A stretch of DNA of 58,876 bases, from contig WGOA01000029.1 of the NCBI GenBank assembly GCA_016124275.1, forward strand, positions 1 through 58,876, read 5' to 3'. The first letter of the stretch is position 1. Each line of letters starts with the position of its first letter. The notes beneath the pieces were generated by a model. That model did no database searches, was not told where the DNA came from, and worked only from the letters and a program-made list of their open reading frames with translations. Source of the stretch: Bacteroidota bacterium (lineage in GTDB: Bacteria; Bacteroidota; Bacteroidia; Chitinophagales; BACL12). Both the position numbers and the translations under genes were made by a program. Below, in pieces: positions 54,561 to 58,876 of the stretch.

Positions 54561-55688
54561 TTAGGGTTCATTGCGCAGATTGGACGTCAATGCGTTGACC
54601 CATTTGAATTCAGAGAAAAACTCCCGGCCAATAATGCGCAGTACCGTATAAACCGGTATGGCAACTATCATACCCGGTATGCCGGCCAACATGCCCGCCG
54701 AAAGCACCACCATGAAAATTTCCAGCGGATGTGCTTTAACTACTTTGGCAAAAATGGTGGGACCAACCAGATTATTGTCAATGATCTGGGCCAGCCAAAA
54801 GACGCCGACAACCTTTAAAATCAGGGGTAAAATCTGATCGTATGTACCATCCTGTGGATAAGTTGTCAGCGCAAGAATAACTCCTATGGAGCCGCCCAGG
54901 AGCGGCCCCAGGTATGGAATGATGTTCATAAACCCACCGATAATGGCAATCAGAATAGCGTACTTAATTCCAAAAAGTGTTAGGCCAATGCTCACGACAA
55001 TGGCAAAAATGCTGAGTTGGCCAACAAGCCCAACGATGTATCGGCGCAGCAATAACCGACTGGAATTGGATACCCGCTTTACCCGGTCAATGTGCTCATC
55101 AGGCGTGGCGGAAATAATGGCGCGAAAAAAAAGACTCTTTTCCTTGAGCAGAAAAAACGTACTAAATGTTATGGTAAAAAAGGCAACCCCCAAATTGCTC
55201 AGCACCTGGAAAGTTCCGGCAAAGAGGGCAGACAAGGAAACTGCAGAAAAAAGGTTATTGTAGATATCTTCCAGACTTTGGACTACAAAGCCTTGTGGAA
55301 TGCCATAAGGCCTGAGGTAAAATTCAAACCGGGATATAGGCTCCTGCAGCGAAGTAACAATCTCGTCGGGACTAAGCGAAAGCAGTCCCTGTGCCTGGTT
55401 GTAAATGAGAGGAATCAGTGCCGCAATGGCCCCTCCTATCAGCAAATAGAATCCACCCAACGTCATCAAGGCTCCAATCCACCTGGGCAATGCCCAGCGG
55501 CCGATGTGCCTGGAGCAGATAAAATCCACTGCTGGCTTGCCAAGCACGGAAAGTACCACCGCTATGCCGAAGTAAATCAGCACCGGATAAATTTTGCTAA
55601 GCAGTCCGAGTATCAGAAAGACCGCGGCCAAAAAACCCAAAACAACCGAAAGGCCGCGCACGATTTCCCGATTTGGTGGCACCATCAT
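54561..55688 (-). CDS. AI-2E family (PerM/TerC-unrelated) membrane permease
   Basis: This 375-residue polytopic protein has about eight helices and the AI-2E-transporter hallmark GGFMNIIPYLGPLLGGSIG. The stretch LQEPISRFEFYLRPYGIPQG is the extracytoplasmic segment. Family members export small molecules or sodium; AI-2 export is only one documented case, so I leave the substrate open. It is 28 bases from the upstream TIGR04282 gene and probably co-transcribed. Confidence 0.9.
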   Translation of the reverse strand: MMVPPNREIVRGLSVVLGFLAAVFLILGLLSKIYPVLIYFGIAVVLSVLGKPAVDFICSRHIGRWALPRWIGALMTLGGFYLLIGGAIAALIPLIYNQAQGLLSLSPDEIVTSLQEPISRFEFYLRPYGIPQGFVVQSLEDIYNNLFSAVSLSALFAGTFQVLSNLGVAFFTITFSTFFLLKEKSLFFRAIISATPDEHIDRVKRVSNSSRLLLRRYIVGLVGQLSIFAIVVSIGLTLFGIKYAILIAIIGGFMNIIPYLGPLLGGSIGVILALTTYPQDGTYDQILPLILKVVGVFWLAQIIDNNLVGPTIFAKVVKAHPLEIFMVVLSAGMLAGIPGMIVAIPVYTVLRIIGREFFSEFKWVNALTSNLRNEP

Positions 55689-55716
55689 GATGCAAGGTTA
55701 GTGCATTTCCGGCGCA

Positions 55717-56310
55717 TCAGGGACGGCCAGCCGCTTCCCAGTCTGAAACCGTATCCACATCGCGAAGCTCAGGCAACAGGTGCAGCCTCCCGCCGCCCGA
55801 TTCAATATCGTTCCGGGTATCGGCCAGGACCGAGTCACTGCTCCAGCGCTTGTTTTCGAACAGCGATCGCTGCCAGCGCGTCATGCCCAAAAGGTAATAA
55901 CCCCCATCAACGGAAGGACCCAGCACAAAGTCATGGCTTTTCAGCGCCTCAAAGCCCTCTTCAACAATAGCCGGAGTCAGGCCCGGACAATCGGACCCGA
56001 TGATGAGCACTTGCTTGTAGCCACCCATTTTAAACGGAAGCGAAAAGGCGTAATCCATGCGCGTACCCAAATCGCCGCCACATTGGCTGTATTTCCTAAA
56101 ATCCTGATTATCAAAAGAATCCGATCGGTCCACGCTATCGCTGTAAAACAAAAACCGATGGCAATCCACAGCAAGGGCCGTTTGTCGGGCATGCTCCAAC
56201 AGGCGCAAGTAGATCGCCAAAGCCTGGTCTTCGCCTACGCCTGCTGCCAAGCGGGTCTTCACTTTTCCCCTGACCGGGTTGCGGATAAAAAGCAACAATG
56301 CGCGCTCCAT
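55717..56310 (-). CDS. TIGR04282/DUF2064 family glycosyltransferase
   Basis: The 197-residue GT-A-like protein begins ERALLLFIRNPVRGKVKTRLA, with LIIGSDCPGLTPAIVEE and FVLGPSVDGGYYLLGM, the diagnostic motifs of the TIGR04282 family. Some members are linked to arsenosugar synthesis; in most genomes the role is unproven, and no arsenic genes are visible here. The start is ATG 56310. Confidence 0.88.
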   Translation of the reverse strand: MERALLLFIRNPVRGKVKTRLAAGVGEDQALAIYLRLLEHARQTALAVDCHRFLFYSDSVDRSDSFDNQDFRKYSQCGGDLGTRMDYAFSLPFKMGGYKQVLIIGSDCPGLTPAIVEEGFEALKSHDFVLGPSVDGGYYLLGMTRWQRSLFENKRWSSDSVLADTRNDIESGGGRLHLLPELRDVDTVSDWEAAGRP

Positions 56311-56387
56311 TAATTTAATATTCGTTTTTAAATATTTTAACCTGAACCCACTGCAAAGTGTTCATCCCAGTTTCAGCTTGCTCAGCC

Positions 56388-56421
56388 TACTTCAACTCAG
56401 CCCCCTTCAACTCAACCTTCC
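56388..56421. repeat. Short imperfect tandem repeat (TTCAACTCAGCCCCC)
   Basis: Two to three copies of a ~15-base unit TTCAACTCA(G/A)CC precede the DUF547 stop. It is similar in nature to the larger minisatellites near 3.7 and 5 kb but much shorter. Confidence 0.5.
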
Positions 56422-57207
56422 TCAAGTTGTACCATCCGGGCGAAGGGCCGCTGTTTCCAGCGCAAAATGACCAAGCCGCGCCGACCGCAGAAAAGGCTGA
56501 AACTTCAATCGCGGCGGATTAGCCGGCGAGGTAAAATTTCGGTAGCGGTTCAGAAAAAGCAACATGCCTTTGGGCCCGCCAAAATCATTGCGAAACAAGG
56601 AAAAGATTCCGGGAAGATGCAACTCCTGTTTTCCGGGATCAAAACGCACCGTCGCCTCCAGGTACGCAGCGCTGGCCAGGTCCAACTGGGCGTCAAGCTG
56701 ACTGGCATCGTAAAATCGAATCGGCGGGCAAGACTCAGCAGCACAATTGAGCGCAAAGTGGATGCGGGGATCCAGGCGATCCACACGAAATCGCTGCTCA
56801 AAGGCTCCTGGTCGCAGTTTGCGTCCAAACCAGGGACTCCACCACAACCGGGAGCGGCGCAACAAACCGTGCTCGATGCCATTGAGGCTGAGTCCCCGAC
56901 CCGCAACCACACAAGCGCGCGCGTTAAAAGACGCTGTACCCGCAATCAATTCACCAACATAACCCGCTGGTGCAGCACCGTTGGCTTGAGAAGGTCTTAA
57001 ATGCAACTGGGCCACCGCGTTGTACACATTGATCCAGAAAGCCAGTTTCTTGCCGTCTGTGTTCAGCTCATTGGCCAGCGCATTCCTGTCCAGCGCGGCC
57101 AGCACATCTCGCCAAGGCTGCGGGTCAGCCCCATCGCGAACCGCCAACAGAAACGCCTGCGCAAGTTCCTGGCCTTCGCTGACCTCGGTGCGGGATCCCT
57201 CCATCAT
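56422..57207 (-). CDS. DUF547 family protein
   Basis: The 261-residue protein has the DUF547 segments LAFWINVYNAVAQLHLR and IHFALNCAAESCPPIRFY, and GIFSLFRNDFGG near the C-terminus. DUF547 has a conserved Cys/His pattern resembling a cysteine-peptidase-like fold, but its function is unknown. No signal peptide is seen. Two adjacent Met codons (57207 and 57204) start it. Its ATG overlaps the stop of the propeller gene by 4 bases (ATGA), so the two are translationally coupled. Confidence 0.88.
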   Translation of the reverse strand: MMEGSRTEVSEGQELAQAFLLAVRDGADPQPWRDVLAALDRNALANELNTDGKKLAFWINVYNAVAQLHLRPSQANGAAPAGYVGELIAGTASFNARACVVAGRGLSLNGIEHGLLRRSRLWWSPWFGRKLRPGAFEQRFRVDRLDPRIHFALNCAAESCPPIRFYDASQLDAQLDLASAAYLEATVRFDPGKQELHLPGIFSLFRNDFGGPKGMLLFLNRYRNFTSPANPPRLKFQPFLRSARLGHFALETAALRPDGTT

Positions 57208-58460
57208 TGGGCAAGCACTACCAGCGGAGCCCGCAAGATTCTCCCGAAAGACTGAAAAACAAAGACGTAGTTGCCCGGTGCCAGGCCTTCAGGAAGGTGG
57301 AAGGGCTCAGCAGCGCTTAGCCAGGCTCTGGCCAGGCACTGCCCCTGCTCGCTGTACAACAACCCTTCGCCCGAAAGCGCCGCCTGCGCAGCACCGCTGC
57401 GCCAATGCAGCGCATGGCCCGCTGACAGCGGATTGGGAAACAAATGGAGCGCAGAAAGCGCCTGGGAATTGGGCAGCCCGGAAACCGTATCGACAGGTTG
57501 CCAGCGCGCGATCCCCCCTTCTAACATGCCCACCCAAATGCTGCTGTCCGGGGCATACACCAGCGCCCGAACCTTGTTGTCCGGCAAGTTGGTGGAAAGG
57601 GCATCGTACACTTCCCAACTGCTCTGGTCAAACTGCGCCAGCCCGGCAGCGGTCATGCCGAGCAAACCCCGGTTCTGCGAGTCAAAAACAATGCGCGCAA
57701 TCTCATTGTCGGGAATTCCCGAGTTGATGGTGTTAAACGTTAAAAAATCGGCTTCGGGCGTCATAATGATCAGGCCTCCGGCTGGTGTGGCCAACCAGAG
57801 GTTCCCGGCCGTATCCCGGGCAATGTCGAGAATGGTGTTGTCCACCAAATCAGAATTGGCAATGGTCCAGTTTTCCCAGCCTTTTCCGTTAAACCGCGCA
57901 ATGCCCGAATTGATGGTGCCCACCCAAGGTGTTCCATCCGGATCAATGTGCACAGCCGGAATATTGTTGCCGGGCAAATCTGAATTGGCGGTGTTCCAAA
58001 GGGTCCAGGTATCGCCCTCCTTGAGGGCAAGCCCCGCCGGCGTGCCAAACCACACACGGCCTTCGTGCTCCACCCAGATGTCGCGGATAAAATTCTCCGG
58101 AAGTGGCGAATTGCTGCTGTTCCAAACCTCCCAGGTACTCCCATCAAAGCGGGCAACACCACCCAGAAAAGTACCTACCCAGACAGCATCGCTGCCGGGC
58201 TCTACCGCCAGACTGCGCACGGCATTGTCTGGCAATCCGGAACTGCTGCTGGTCCAGTTGCTCCAGCCACCAGCCTGCAACCGGGCAAGCCCTGTTTCGG
58301 TGCCCACCCAAAGCGCCAAGTTCGAGCCTACCGCCAATGCATTGACCCAATTATCGGGTAACTCGGAGTTATCGGTGTTGTAGATCTCCCAAAAAGGCTG
58401 AGCCTGCGTGCCTGTGCAAACAAATAGGCACGCAAACACAAAAAATCTTATGTTACGCAT
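57204..58460 (-). CDS. Secreted seven-repeat beta-propeller protein with T9SS-like tail
   Basis: From ATG 58460 the 418-residue protein has a signal peptide (RNIRFFVFACLFVCTGTQAQ). Seven repeats of about 43-46 residues follow, each with NS.LPDN..., a strand, then (W/L)VGT..GLARF, giving a seven-bladed propeller of the two-component-regulator-propeller type. The C-terminus (LHLFPNPLSAGHALHW ... NYVFVFQSFGRILRAPLVVLAQ) is a degenerate T9SS sorting domain. The longer ORF to 58550 overlaps the next gene and is rejected. It is coupled to DUF547. Confidence 0.88.
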   Translation of the reverse strand: MRNIRFFVFACLFVCTGTQAQPFWEIYNTDNSELPDNWVNALAVGSNLALWVGTETGLARLQAGGWSNWTSSSSGLPDNAVRSLAVEPGSDAVWVGTFLGGVARFDGSTWEVWNSSNSPLPENFIRDIWVEHEGRVWFGTPAGLALKEGDTWTLWNTANSDLPGNNIPAVHIDPDGTPWVGTINSGIARFNGKGWENWTIANSDLVDNTILDIARDTAGNLWLATPAGGLIIMTPEADFLTFNTINSGIPDNEIARIVFDSQNRGLLGMTAAGLAQFDQSSWEVYDALSTNLPDNKVRALVYAPDSSIWVGMLEGGIARWQPVDTVSGLPNSQALSALHLFPNPLSAGHALHWRSGAAQAALSGEGLLYSEQGQCLARAWLSAAEPFHLPEGLAPGNYVFVFQSFGRILRAPLVVLAQ

Positions 58461-58468
58461 AGAAAATA

Positions 58469-58876
58469 TTACGGATGGCTTACCTGCAATTTGCGCCGCA
58501 GCGAAGCCCCGTCTGCAACAATTTCTACCAGGTAAAGGCCATTGCTCCACAGGGAGGTAGGCAAGCTGTGCTGCCAGGCACCGTTCTGGCGACCAAGGCT
58601 TTGCGTGTACACGGCCCGTCCTGCGAGGTCGCGCACTACCACGTCCACCGCAACATCCTGGCTAAAATTGCCCGAAAGCAAACTCTCGCCAGAAGCCGGA
58701 TTGGGCCACAGTGAAGCGCTGGCACCGCGCAACGGATCGCTCAAACCGGTGCACAACTTGACCTGCGCGACAACTTCTGCGCGCGGGCCTTCGCAGACCA
58801 AATCCTGCCCGGCTACTTCCCAGTCGTAAAAGTAATAGTACAGGGCGTTGCCAAAATTAGTGTCCTTGATGCTCAC
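58469..58876 (-). CDS. C-terminal end of a T9SS-exported protein (partial)
   Basis: Only the last 135 residues are in the window; the Met near 58876 is probably internal and the gene continues past the edge. The end carries a type A sorting domain: LWPNPASGESLLSGNFSQ, VVVRDLAGRAVYTQSLG and GLYLVEIVADGASLRRKLQVSHP. It stops 8 bases before the propeller gene's start, so they likely share a transcript. Confidence 0.85.
   Translation of the reverse strand: MSIKDTNFGNALYYYFYDWEVAGQDLVCEGPRAEVVAQVKLCTGLSDPLRGASASLWPNPASGESLLSGNFSQDVAVDVVVRDLAGRAVYTQSLGRQNGAWQHSLPTSLWSNGLYLVEIVADGASLRRKLQVSHP

Overview
The window looks like a chromosomal segment of a Bacteroidota bacterium, probably a Saprospiria/Chitinophagia-like gliding lineage. 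The evidence is five or six secreted proteins ending in type IX secretion (T9SS) sorting domains, a SprB-repeat protein with a gliding-motility C-terminal domain, a DUF4290-murA pair, a MurA with Asp in place of the catalytic Cys, DUF983, and repeated promoter boxes of the Bacteroidota form TAnnTTTG. The best promoter (TTTG-N19-TATTTTTG) precedes the first OmpA gene. No tRNA, rRNA, CRISPR array, transposase or phage gene was seen.

Layout. 1-3.4 kb: mrdA-rodA, the cell-elongation peptidoglycan synthesis pair. 3.4-5.2 kb: a low-complexity accessory island with several minisatellites, a diverged ~150-bp duplication, and an orphan HTH protein of the 'mobile mystery protein A' type. 5.2-15.1 kb: housekeeping genes: aspS (with a 39-residue Gly/Ser insert), uvrA (minus), a small membrane protein, uvrD/pcrA, DUF4290 and murA. 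15.1-21.5 kb (minus): a membrane protein, a kelch-like T9SS protein, a TonB-dependent receptor and a small membrane-anchored protein. 21.8-22.5 kb: an AT-rich patch with a short secreted beta-helix protein. 22.6-24.6 kb: grpE-dnaJ. 24.7-27 kb (minus): a redoxin coupled to a cytochrome c/copper monooxygenase-like T9SS protein. 27.1-34.3 kb: an FG-GAP repeat T9SS protein, a sulfatase and an ABC-2 type exporter pair.

34.3-37.7 kb (minus): nucleotide-sugar genes (rfbA, an extended SDR, galE) and DUF983. 37.9-44.7 kb: one tightly packed cluster of an FAD oxidoreductase, a NapH-like membrane Fe-S protein, a dolichol-phosphate-mannose-synthase-like GT2, a cellulose-synthase-like GT2 and a GT-C membrane protein. 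44.7-50.3 kb (minus): two tandem OmpA-family paralogs and the SprB-repeat protein. 50.4-52.6 kb: an ABC-F protein with a low-complexity linker. 52.7-58.9 kb (minus): an ABC exporter, an AI-2E/PerM-family permease, a TIGR04282 glycosyltransferase, DUF547, a seven-repeat propeller protein and the end of another T9SS protein.

The main points for a second look are: (i) the Gly/Ser tract inside AspRS and the minisatellites beside it; (ii) the orphan MmpA-like gene without its usual Fic partner; (iii) a dispersed palindromic element that recurs just after stop codons near 15.08, 16.37 and 52.63 kb; (iv) the redoxin plus CxxCH/copper-monooxygenase pair; (v) the FAD oxidoreductase/NapH-like redox pair fused in layout to a glycosyltransferase operon. 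Many start codons were moved downstream of the longest ORF because a promoter box or missing signal peptide made the long version unlikely. All functional statements are from reading the sequence; no database search was run.
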